In this document: positions 44,174-55,553 of the stretch, piece after piece
Layout: each line of letters starts with the position of its first letter
Numbering within the stretch: the stretch's first letter is position 1
Notes under the pieces: model-generated
What the model was told of the DNA's origin: nothing
Databases searched by the model: none
The model's input: the letters and a program-made list of their open reading frames with translations, nothing else
Origin: Haberlea rhodopensis
Taxonomy: Eukaryota > Streptophyta > Magnoliopsida > Lamiales > Gesneriaceae
Assembly (NCBI GenBank): GCA_907163345.1
Contig: CAJQUN010000014.1
Coordinates: 930,001-994,000, forward strand
DNA length: 64,000 nucleotides
Reading direction: 5' to 3'
Position numbers and translations under genes: made by a program

Positions 44174-46287
44174 TGTAAGGACCCTAATCCTTAAGTGCGG
44201 AATCAAGGCATAATAGAGCTAAAATAAACAAATCAGAGTCTAAAAGAACATGTTGAGTCTATGAGCTTAAGCATTACATGCCAAAAAAATAAGGACTACC
44301 AAATGGATTAATTACATTCCAATCAAAAGAATGTGTGCAACTATAGTTTTATACTACTCCTAGAGTAGATACTATCCAAAATAATCCTGTCCTTTCATCC
44401 TCAATAAAATGCTCGTCAAGCTCACCACCTCAACCCGTTCAAGCCCTTCTATCATGCCAAAAAGGTACCTACAAGGACAACCCCCAAACATGAGCAATAA
44501 TAATCATTCATATTCAACACAATATGAAGATAAAGCGTAAATGCATAATCATAATAAAACACTTCCTGTTTTCCCCATGCATTTCAAACGCTTCCCGTTT
44601 GGTTGTCCCTGTACCATAACTCATGAGTATAATCAATAGATTATTTTTAATGGTCTAAACATGTCATGAACATATACCATTTCATCAATACCAAATACTG
44701 ATCACCAATCCCTAGTCTGTCCATCACAATGTATTTTAATGCCCCTCGCTTATTTACATATAGACGGCATAGGATAACCTCGCTTCAATGGACTGCGGGA
44801 CTCCCACCCCTCGCCTCTCATTGAGCGGCAAATACCCTTTCCTCGTCCTATATGATAACCACGCTCAAATGTGACATGCGGCGCTCCCACCCCTCGCTTC
44901 ACATTTAGCGGAACCAAACCAAATAGCGGCAAGCATTAAAATCATCAAGGGATGACCACGACTCATGGGATATGCACCAATAATCATATGCATCTATAAA
45001 CATCATGCATAACATGTATTTGCATCCACTATGCAATACCACATATATACTTGCATCCACAATGCATAAACAATAAGTATATAAGATACATGTACCGTTG
45101 GGGTGCCCGTACGTCCACTACGTACCTTTCCAAAATGTAGGGTATGGTAGGACTTCAATGCCTTGGCTGTGTTGCCACCTGGGTTGGTTCTACACATTCA
45201 CAAATATCAATATTAGAACCCAATAATAGTCCAATACCAAAAATCCTACAAAAAAATCCAAAAATACCAAATTTTGGCTTTCGCGATCGATCGCCCCTCA
45301 CGGCGATCGATCGCCAATCCTCACTGTCCGAGAATCAAAAATTTGCACCCCTCGGCGATCGATCGCCACCCTTGGCGCGATCGATCGCCAGCCGCGCCGA
45401 TCGATCGCCACCCTTGGCGCGATCGATCGCCAGCCGCGCCGATCGATCGCCCAAGAGTGGCGATCGATCGCCAAATGCTTGCAAAACCCACTGCCTGGGC
45501 GCGATCGATCGCCTGGAACGGGCGATCGATCGCCAACCTCTGTTACCCGAAAACTCCATTTTTTTGCACCTCAAAACCATTCCAATCCATTCCAACACTT
45601 AAACCAACCAACCAACAACATAAATATCAACATAAACCACCAAAATACACCTTAAAACAACCATAAATCCAACCCTTAACCAAAACCACAACAATCCAAC
45701 AAAACCCATTTCAAAATCATTAAAAAACCCTTCCAAACTAAACCAAACACAATAAAAATGATAATGAGGCATCCATACCTCTTGGGGACCTCAAATCACC
45801 CAATAAACTTCACAAATCAAGACTTTTGGAAGGTTTTCTCCCCACCTTTTTGCTCCAACTCGAAGATGGAAAGGGGGGAAGGGTTTGGGTGGTGATTTTG
45901 GTAAAGTAAGAGTGAGAGTGTATTGAGTGGGGTTGGGGTAAAAAAAAGGGTGTTGGTTTAATTAAGAGCATACCAAAATAATTCCATGGTGTATAAACAC
46001 CCCAACATGATATTTTTCAAAGCATTTACTCATAATGCACCAAATATCAATTAAACACATGATTTCCAATTAATTGCTACCAATGGCAAATAAATCATGC
46101 TTCCAATAATATTTACCCAACATGCACCACATGCACCCTGAAACGCAACCCCGGGTCACCCTATCCACATGACCATGCATTTCCATAAGGTAAATAAATA
46201 AATCCAATGCATAATTAATTACCACATAATTAATCATATAAGCACAATTATTGCCCAAATGCAATTAACCATTTCGGGGATATCACA
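44174..46287 (-). repeat. C2 right LTR (5' LTR in sense)
   Basis: A 2114-bp LTR, 43 bp longer than its partner because two palindrome sites are duplicated inside the array. No gene is seen. Confidence 0.95.
45285..45532. repeat. Ten-site palindrome array in C2 right LTR
   Basis: It has the same array as at 38425-38629, except that a 43-bp unit carrying two sites (CCACCCTTGGCGCGATCGAT and following) occurs twice, giving ten perfect cores. Confidence 0.92.
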
Positions 46288-48032
46288 GCTTGTACGTTTT
46301 TCAATTAATGTACATGAAGATGAATTGTTTAGCTTAAAGATCATAAGAAATGTTTTGTTGTATGTTGGGTTATATTGCATTAGAAACTGGCCTTACATGC
46401 TTTGGAGTTTCCGTGTGTAAGATATACACTTTTCCCTAGAACCGCTCACTCTGTCAAAAAAGAATGAGTTTTTAAATCTGGCATACTTTGCTTTGCATGT
46501 GCCTCTAGATGAACGAACTAGCTTCTGAACTTCAAATATGAACTGTAGTACTTTGAGTTTTCGTGATTTTTCCACTAGCCTCAACTCATTTGGATGTCAT
46601 AAGAATTTCTTATGATTTTTATACAAAAATGGGTCAGGCTGGAATTTGGTAAATTGTTTTACCTAGGCTAAATGAACGAATTTGAAGATGAGTTGAACTG
46701 ATGAAATGTTCATTTTTGAGTTAGCTTTGAAAATAAATTGGACCCATGTGATTTTATTAAGTATCGGACAAGTTATGAGCCGATCTCTACGGTTGCGCTG
46801 GCTGAAATTTAGAGAATTGGTTTTGGGTCTAAGTTTGAGTTTTATTTTGATATGTTTAAGGCTAGTATGTGACATTATGTTGTATTTGGAACTGTTATGG
46901 CCAGGTTTATTAATCCTAAGATTGAGTCAAGGATCAGTTGGTAATTAACTAACGGGTTGAGGTACGTTGAAATGAGTTTTATCATGACGTCTGGCAAAGA
47001 CGTGTAATGATGCTAATGTATGACCTTATATGTCATTATTTGATTTATATGACTTATTTGTCACTATATGATTCTTATGTGACTATATGACATGCTGAAT
47101 GTTTTGGGTTACATGATATGTGAAATTACATGATTTGTATATACTTTCACATGAGCTTTCATGATATATTGAGTTGCATATGTCATTTGATGCATAAATG
47201 ATACATGGGCATATCATATTGATCTATCATTCCTTTGATATCCATGATTATGACTGAGTTGACTTAATCTGAGTGTCGGGTACGACGAGCATGGCGATGA
47301 CAGGCAGTATAGGTAGTAACTGTAGTCACGTGCAGGTGCTACCGGACCTAGACACGAGGGCTGGATGCAGTAACGTACATAGGATGAGTTTTCCTAGCGC
47401 AATGTACGTATACTGTCACCCTCTGCTCGAGCTTTGATGATTTGATGATACCTTCCTTTGGACTCCGATATTTGGTATCTTGAGATTCGATTCTTTTTAC
47501 CCATTCATACATCGTATTCATACATGGTATGCATTGCATGATACTTTGTCATTCTTGACGTGATTCTATTTATTTCTCGTACTGGGTTCTGACCCCCTTC
47601 GCGGGGGGCTGTCATGTCTTTGTTGTATGTGCATGACAGGTGGTACAGGTAGACGTACTGCGGATGCTCGAGGTTAAGCATCGATGAATACCGGAGCTCC
47701 TTGAGAGAGAGCTCGGGTTCTGTTTTATGTTTTGAGTCCCAGTAGTTGTTAGAGTATTTTGACTTATGTTTTAAATTTACCGGGGTATGCCCCGAGTATC
47801 TGTATTTTAATTATGCTACTACCAGTTGATTTATACTTGGTAATTATGTTATGATCAACATGTTAAATTGGAAACTGGAATTATATATTTTCAGTATCAG
47901 TATATATGTATCACCTAAAAGCAAAAAAATTTTAGGACCGTTTGACAAGACATTTGAAATAAATCTTCCGCTGTTTATGCAAATTAATCATTATGTGTTA
48001 ATTAAACACCACATTAGGATCGGGCCATCACA
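46288..48032 (+). repeat. D left LTR, part 2
   Basis: The LTR resumes after C2 at the GCTTG duplication and ends CATCACA at 48032. A TATGAC/ATGTCA-rich stretch occurs at 47000-47260. No gene is seen. Only the first part has a counterpart in the window (63583-64000). Confidence 0.9.
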
Positions 48033-48035
48033 TTA

Positions 48036-48047
48036 TGGTATCAGAGC
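48036..48047 (+). promoter_or_regulatory. D primer binding site
   Basis: TGGTATCAGAGC lies three bases after the LTR end. It is perfectly kept although the coding region is decayed. Confidence 0.94.
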
Positions 48048-48658
48048 ATATATCTGGGATATGCTTGAACTAGAGTTAGGACACTGAGAATAGACACAAA
48101 TGAATTGTTTGTGCAAGTGTCTGACTATGTGATTTTATATGCTCTTGCCTGCTATGTTTACATGTTCGATAATGAGATTTATACATGTAATGGATTATTA
48201 AGCAGGGATATTTAGAGGTTATATCTCTAAGTATTTTAATATGCTGATTTGCATATAATGTAGAGAATTTGAATGCTGAGTCGCATATCATCTAGAGATT
48301 TTGAATGCTGAGTTGCAGACAATCTAGAGAAATTGAGAATTTTATCTGTTAGCACTGATAGTTACTGATATGATGTTGATATAGAATAAGTAATGAGAAC
48401 ATCTCTGACTTGAGATTTATATATGATGCTTTGATTTTATGATGGACAGTTAGTGTTTGGACAGGTAGCAGTGATGTAGACTTTAATTAGCTATACATAG
48501 TACCTGTAGGCACTGTAAACTATGAATTGAATTAACTTAGTTTTATTGAAAATTTTTATCACTTTGGGACTTATTCTTGCGATTAGTGGGATGATACTAG
48601 AACTAATTAAAACGCTTTGTGTTGATCGACATCAGGAAATTAAGTCTGAAAGACCAAG
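48048..48658 (+). other. D leader, up to solo LTR A3
   Basis: No open frame is supported. Repeated short units around CTAGAGATTTTGAATGCTGA occur at 48240-48320. The expected content is leader and possibly gag start, but no residue motif can be recognised. Confidence 0.7.
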
Positions 48659-51080
48659 TGTAAGGACCCCCTTAGCCCTTAATCCCTGATTAGTGTATTA
48701 ACCACTATGTGTGGCACATGCTTTCAATAAAAAGTCAACCGGGAAGCTCAGATGATACTTTACCATTGAATGTCAATTACAAAATTTCCTTTAATACTCA
48801 ATGTTATAAGATCATCATCCTAACAATAAAAGACTCATATGTTTGCCCTTTACCAACCCCTTGGTGCCACTTTTCACATTGTGAACTTTTTATAAAAATT
48901 TGGGCAGAGTCTCCCCATAAATAGAGCTATCCCAAAAAAAAAAGCACAACACATAACATAATTCCCGGCCAGGGAACACATAATACTCATCAGAAAGCAG
49001 TAATACAAGTAAATTCCCAGCCAGGGAAGACACCACACATATGACGACAAAAGTGGGTTTCAACACCCACATAATACACCAATGACTCTCATATCATTTA
49101 GCAATTCAACCTCTAATTGCATGCAACCTCAAATGAAAGAGAGAAAGGCTCATGCCTTTATATACAATCCATATACAAGTATAATCGTGCTCACATGCGA
49201 GCATCATGAATATGTATAAAATCCTCAGGTGTATATAAGTACTCTATACGATACCGTGCTCCATCAAGCCCTGGTACCACGATCCTGGGAGTACCTCCAA
49301 TCAACAGCTCGAGCTCAGCTCCACAGCCATCGATGTACCTGTTCACCTGTCCCAACAGAGACAACCCCCAACGGGGTGAGCATACCAATACACAAAATCC
49401 CATAATCACAATAATGAAATTCATAATTTACAACAAAGGTAAATACAAATGAATTTTAAATAATACTCCCTGGATGGCAACCTCATCCGGGATTCCGTGT
49501 ACTGTCCCTGTTCTCACAATCATCAAACTCATCAAATCTCGAAAATCAGTAAATCAACACATTGATTAACTCGTCGCATGCCTAATCCTTGAATATCAAC
49601 AGATAGTGATTGCAAACTCATTAATCATGCAAAAATAGATATCTCAATATCTAATACTGATTCACAACCTCGCTATCAATCACAGATAGCTAAAATGCCT
49701 AGCATTTATTTTACCAATTCTTCATTATACCTAGACATCTCAAATGTCTTATAATGAATACTTGATTCTACGAACCTAGACATCTCAAATGTCTTATAAT
49801 GAATACATGATTCTATGAACCTAGACATCTCAAATGTCTTATAATGAATACATGATTCTACGATCATCCTCAGGCATCTCAAATGCCCTACAATAGTCAT
49901 ATAAACCCAGTATCCCTTATATCTTGTAAGAGTTATCCTACTCTAGTGTCACGCACGCTACAAGCGGCGATATCAAGATTTGGTCGTTCCTTGGCTATAT
50001 CAACACATATATATATATAACCATACGCACAATATTCAATGCAATCAAAAATTACTTATGCATTTCACAATGCTCTATATATATAGTAATGCTCGTACGT
50101 CGCACGTACCTTAAATCTCCGAAGTCCGAGCCAAACCTTGCTCGAGTTCCATGCCCCGAGGAACGATGTGCTAACACGATAAATAATTCACAATTATTTA
50201 CGAACATGTAACCCATGCTCAAGCACACCTAAAACCCTCAAAACATTGTCAACACACGACAATTAACCTCTTAAAAGACCCGGGGCAGGGTACATGCAGG
50301 GAGGGGAACGAATGAGACAATATCAAAATTTGTTCAAGAATACCCTACAAAAATCGAACCCTAATCTCACAAATTCGAACCCAATTAAACACCAATATAC
50401 AGGGAATAACATGAGAGGGACGAAAAAGAGGTAAGGGAGGTTACCCAATCGAAAATCGGAAGTAAATCGGTCGAAATCCGATGAACCCTAGAAATTGGGG
50501 ATCGACGCCTTCCTGCAAAATCCGACTTCAAAACGTGACGAAACTCTCAATTGCCGGAGGGGATAGCTGCGCCTCGACGAGACGAAGCCGATGGCGGGTC
50601 GCACACGCCGAACGGCGGCGGGACGGCGGCGGGCGAAGCGCCTGAAGCGGCGGGGGCAGGGGAGATCGGGAAAGGGGCGCGGCGGGGAGAGAGAGAAATA
50701 AGGGGCTGAAATGGAAATTCTATAAAAAATCTCGGGTTCAACTGGTATTTATAGCAAATACCCCGAAAAACTAATAGCCCCACAAATACATCGTGATTCA
50801 TTAAAAATCATCTGTTTTCAAAAACTCTCTCTCTAACTCCAAAACCCCCTACCGGTGCTCACACAGCACCCGAGATCCCGAGACACATCAAAAACCCAAC
50901 TCTTAGATTTTTCACCCAAATGAGAATACAATCTCAACCTCTGGATCCAACGATCCAAACTACCCAAATAAACGAGCCCAGAAGGCCCAACACCTCGATT
51001 AAACTCCAAATCGCCACGTAAAACAACTTTAGGGATTATTAACACTACATGATTAACACCTATAATCCCTGGTCATCACA
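48659..51080 (-). mobile_element. Solo LTR A3 inserted in D
   Basis: A 2422-bp LTR (TGTAAGGACC...CATCACA) flanked by CCAAG at 48654-48658 and 51081-51085, with no internal region. It belongs to the same broad group as A2 but lacks the GATCGATC array. It has instead a 45-bp repeat at 49730-49864. Its first 600 bp match 3995-4606 in reverse. Small frames in it are incidental. Confidence 0.94.
49730..49864. repeat. Three 45-bp tandem repeats in A3
   Basis: Units at 49730-49774, 49775-49819 and 49820-49864 carry CCTAGACATCTCAAATGTC. A degenerate fourth copy follows at about 49869. Confidence 0.92.
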
Positions 51081-51085
51081 CCAAG

Positions 51086-54000
51086 GTTATACGTATGAGT
51101 TTACGTCAAAATCTTTGCACGTTAAGATGATAATTTAGAACTTGAGAATATTGAAACGAACAATATTTCAATTGAAGAATAGAGTGTAAATGTTGTGAGA
51201 AACAACGAGAATTGGTTTGAACTAGGACTTGGATTTAGGGACTGTTGTAATCCAGTTCCAGTTTTTGTGTCCGAAATATGAAGAAAAACCACAACATGAA
51301 GTCTTCTAGATGAGAGTATCTAGAGAAATTGTAGCGATGAAAGACGAGTTTTCCCTCTTGTTGACACGAGAAAGAATGTTTACGAGAAAGCCATGCTGAT
51401 TACATGAAAAATGATAATCGCTCATCGTGGATTTGAGAAATGGAAGAATGTGCTTAATCTCGATAGCTATTCACTAGCGAAGAGATGAGAATTAGAACTG
51501 TGCCGGCTGAAGAATAAGACACCGATCTGGTGCGAAGTAATTAGAATTGGATTAAAGATTAATGAAGTGACTATCATTGGGATAATCCAAGTAATCCTGG
51601 AAAAGTTTCAGAAGTATCACTCCAATCCAGCTCTAGTAGTTATAGAGGTACTATGAGATTGTAGAATACCAAATCTTTTCCAGGTCACTATGGATGTAAA
51701 TATCTACTGATCCACTTGAAAGAATAATAAGAACTGATATTGATTGTGGCCAGTCAGAGCATGTCTGTTACGTGCTCAGGAATAGATGCAGCCATAACAA
51801 CAAATACCCTGAGCTAGGGGTAGATATCAGAATGGTTATTCTTTTCGACAACTCAGTTCTAGCAGCAGTTAATTACATGCAGACCAGAGGTAATACCTGA
51901 TAGTTATTTTTGGTTTCTCAACAGACCAGAGAGTATACCTTGATAGAGGATACGGTTAGAGATGCTTCAGTACTAGTGATCGTAGATACATGTCATGTAT
52001 TTGATCACACTGCACAAGTTGTATTGAGACAAAAGCATTGTTTTCATACATTGCATCAAATGTCCATTGATAATGATGATTTGGAAAATACACCAGCAGT
52101 GATAATTATATTATCCACACTTGTAATAGTGAACTGTTTTAATGATAGTGATGTGGATTCGAATTCAATGGTGTTGGCCATAGATGGTTTTGATTGTATC
52201 AAGGGCATATATACTGAGATAAGTTTCGAAGTATTAGAGATGATTTTATGGTGTAATGAATTTTCGACTGTTTTGTGACCCCAAAATGAAATATTTATAG
52301 CCACGAATAGTAAGCTAAGATACTGATAGTATCAGCTATGGAAATATTGTTGTTGCCATATTTGGAAAATGAAGGATATTTGATAATAAACAGTTGATAC
52401 TCCAGGAAGAGTCGAGGTTGACTGATATCTTAATGGTAAGGAACTTACCGAGATTTTCCTGAGGAAATAATAGAATCTCCACTAAAGAAGGAATTCGATT
52501 TTAAATTTTTGTTGATGTCAAAGAATAGATTAAATATCAAAAGCATTGTACGAACTGCCATCAACAGATTTGACAGATGCATAAGAATAATTGCAGAATC
52601 TCCTTGATACGAGTACATATGTTGGAGTATGTCACTTGAGGAAACATCAGCATCGTTCTTGAAGAAGAAAAATGATATTATGAAGATGTGTATCGACCAA
52701 AGACAGTTGAATCGGGCTACTGTCAAGAATAAATACTCACTGCCTAAGATCTATAAGTAATTGATCAAGTTGTAAGGAACTTTAATGTATAAGAAGAACA
52801 ATTTTTACTCTGGTTACCATCAGTTTGAGTCAGAAGAGAAAATGTTCTCTAGGCAATTGGTCAAACCAGATATAGACATTTTGAATTTTTGGTAATGCCG
52901 TGTGGTCTAACAACTATACCGGTAGAGTTAAGAATTTGATGAAAAAAAATTTCCGTAACTTTTGGGCGGAAGTGTAATCATATTCATCAGTGGTATACTA
53001 GTGTATACGAGATCCGGAATGAACCACACAGAACACATGTGATTGATTTTTCAGACGCTTCGTGAAGCTCAAAGGGTGTACCAAGTTATTGAAATGTAAA
53101 TCTTGGTTGAATCAAGTATTGTTTTGGGATAGGTGATATCATCTCACCAGATACTTGTTGATTCTAGTAAAGTAAAGATAGTACTAATTTGGCCAAGACC
53201 AATCATTGTACACAAGATGAAAAGTTTTATGAATTTTGACAGATACTACAGGCTTTTACGGAAGGATATTATAGGATAGCCTGTCTTATGAACTAATTGA
53301 CCAAGAAGAAATTTGATATTCGTTTGGTCAGATGAATGAGAAAGCTGTTTTCATAACTGAAACTGAAATGGAAGTGAACTACAACCCCCAATGTTGATGT
53401 GGTTAACTGGTTCAGGGAGATATGTAGTTGTGCAAATACGTATGTCAAAGATTTGAAATATGTTCTAATGTATCATGAAAAGATGATTGCATATTCTTGA
53501 GATATAAGCGATGACTGGATTTATTAAAGAATTTGACTTTGATAGTCAATATAAATCAAGGAAAATGAAACTAATAGCAGATGCACTGAACCTAAAAGTG
53601 CAAGGTGCAATGGTAGCATCGATGTTTGCTTTGCAGTTTGATAACATCTGATTTTGACGATCGGAAAGACTCGAAGGACAGACCCATACATATATTGAGT
53701 TAAGAAATTGGTTCTGTCTTATCAACCAAGTAAATTTAGTATGCCATTTAGTGGTTGTTGCAAATGAAAATTCAGTATATAGCATCGAATTTTACAGATT
53801 TGAATGATGTATTACAGCAGAAAGCACACTATAGAGAACATAGTGTTATTCAGGGAATGATGAGATGTATCATTCTCGAGATCCTATTTATGATGAGATG
53901 GTATAAAGAAAGAAATTTTTGAATTTTGTGGCAAATTGTTTGACATGCCAGTAGGTCAAGATAAAAATACGAGACCTAATGGGATATTACCGGATTTGTA

Positions 54001-54880
54001 AGTACCACAATAAATTTGGGAAAATTTCTAGCTGTGAGTTTTATAGCTCGATTTGTTTAGATCAAACAGAGATTCTGAAACAAGTTGAGGAACTGAATGA
54101 CTATTCAATACAAGATATTGATTTCATATAATAGTCATATGTCTATGAGAAAATGACATATTTGAGATGTGGATAACGTGGTTTAGTTACAGTGAGTATT
54201 TTGTAACAACTGTATCTGTTTGAGATCCAAGGATAATATCTGAATTCGAAAACAATTTTCAAAATGTCCTGGATACTAAGTTAGCAATGAGTATTGCTTA
54301 TCATACCCAAACTAATGGACAAACTGAGAGAATTACCCAGACTTTGGAATTATGTCTCAATTAATAGTGGTGATTTAGTGGGAATTGACAGAAATCATTA
54401 TTCACCAGTAGAATTTTCATATAATTTAAGTTTCAGAAAACTTTTGGGATGGCATCGGTTCAGGTTTTGCAGAGCCAGACTTACCGATCGCTGATGTGAT
54501 GAAAAAAAAAATATTTGATAAGAAATTATGGCATAACTTAAGATTGTTGAGAAAAATGCAAGGAACGATAAAATTTCCGCGAAAATGATTAAAATTTGGC
54601 TTGCAGATTTGCTACGCCAAAGAGAAATATATCGTCAGACTTCGAGTTGAGAATCAGGTAAATATGGAAATATTACATTGCGATGATCAATATGATTCGT
54701 TAAGTGAGGTTTGATGTTGCCTCGATATTTTGAACTTTGTGGAATCATAGAGAACTTTGATTAAGTGGTAGATCGTTGGACGACCACAGCAGTTGTCATT
54801 GATACATGATGATTCTTATGTATCTATGAATGAGATTGAGACATCTCGTATGTTTTGATTTATTGAGTTATACTTAGTTT
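51086..54880 (+). pseudogene. D gag-pol remnant, many stops and frameshifts
   Basis: Ty3 domain order can still be read on the plus strand. A possible zinc knuckle is near 51745. A protease-like ASVLVIVDTCHVFDH lies near 51970, with a matching C-terminal segment to 52278. RT is at about 52675-53030 (MCIDQRQLNRATVKNKYSLP; FISGILVYTR replaces the Asp-Asp motif). Integrase zinc region is near 53850-53960 and the integrase core end near 54295-54355 (YHTQTNGQTERITQTL), with SYNNSYQ-like sequence near 54410. Stops and shifts occur every few dozen codons, and both the protease and RT active sites are altered. It cannot encode working enzymes. Confidence 0.85.
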
Positions 54881-54883
54881 TGT

Positions 54884-54920
54884 GATTTCGAGGACGAAAT
54901 CTTTTTAAGAGGGGAAGAAG
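54884..54920 (+). promoter_or_regulatory. D conserved hairpin and polypurine tract
   Basis: GATTTCGAGGACGAAATC at 54884-54901 is a perfect 7-bp stem, identical in sense to the hairpins of B, C1 and C2. Next to it AAGAGGGGAAGAAG at 54907-54920 abuts the right LTR. Confidence 0.9.
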
Positions 54921-55155
54921 TGTAAGGCCCCGATGCTAATTAATCCGGATTAACGATGATTAAGCAAACCCGGATAATTAAAAGTGCAAAGTTGAAATAA
55001 GGAATTTTGGACTACAATGAGTCGACCAACTAGTGGAACATGTTTAGTGCATGAGCATTTGCTTGATCACATGGCACTTGGAAAACGCATGCCACTAATT
55101 AATGTAACTCATGTTTAATACATGATTTTGGACCAATAATCTTGCAAGATGATGA
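54921..55155 (+). repeat. D right LTR, part 1
   Basis: TGTAAGGCCCCG up to the Copia-2 insertion (target GATGA at 55151-55155). Five differences from 36167-36401 are seen in 235 bp. Confidence 0.93.
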
Positions 55156-55539
55156 TGTTAGCATAAAATACCCAGCAAGCCAAACGTTGGCCCGATGGGC
55201 TTTATGAGCCCTAGCCCATTAGCTGTCTCATGAACACTATAAATATAAGGTTCACTCTAGGGTTAACCAAGACCATTCAATACACTTCATCTCATGGAAT
55301 AGCCGTCACCACACTAGCACTGGTGCTGGGCTTGTAGATCTGGTCAGGTTGATTGGACTCGAGGATCACCGCCATCAGATTGATTTCGCTGTTATCAGTA
55401 ATCCCTTTTCGTGCATTATATTATGATATTTGCATGTTTATATATGAATCAGGCACGATCGACCGTCCCCGGGTCAGATCTGTTTATTGTTTTATTTCCG
55501 CTGCGTTTGGATCTGGCGCCGGGTTACGGAAACCCAACA
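55156..55539 (+). repeat. Copia-2 5' LTR
   Basis: A 384-bp LTR, TGTTAGCATAAA...CCCAACA. CACTATAAATATAAGG near 55240 is a good TATA box, so transcription probably starts near 55270. Confidence 0.95.
55235..55252 (+). promoter_or_regulatory. TATA box in Copia-2 5' LTR
   Basis: CTATAAATATAAGG matches the plant TATA consensus. The same sequence occurs in the 3' LTR. Confidence 0.7.
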
Positions 55540-55540
55540 G

Positions 55541-55553
55541 TGGTATCAGAGCC
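55541..55553 (+). promoter_or_regulatory. Copia-2 primer binding site
   Basis: TGGTATCAGAGCC lies one base after the LTR end and complements initiator tRNA-Met. Confidence 0.95.

Larger units (their letters stand above)
37314..46287 (-). mobile_element. Nearly intact Ty3 (Tekay-type) retrotransposon C2
   Basis: An 8974-bp element with target duplication GCTTG (37309-37313 and 46288-46292); the empty site is in the D right LTR at 63578-63582. The LTRs (2071 and 2114 bp) differ at about 15 positions plus one 43-bp duplication, so it is a young insertion. All parts are present: primer site, gag, protease, RT, RNase H, integrase, chromodomain-like end and polypurine tract. Confidence 0.97.
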
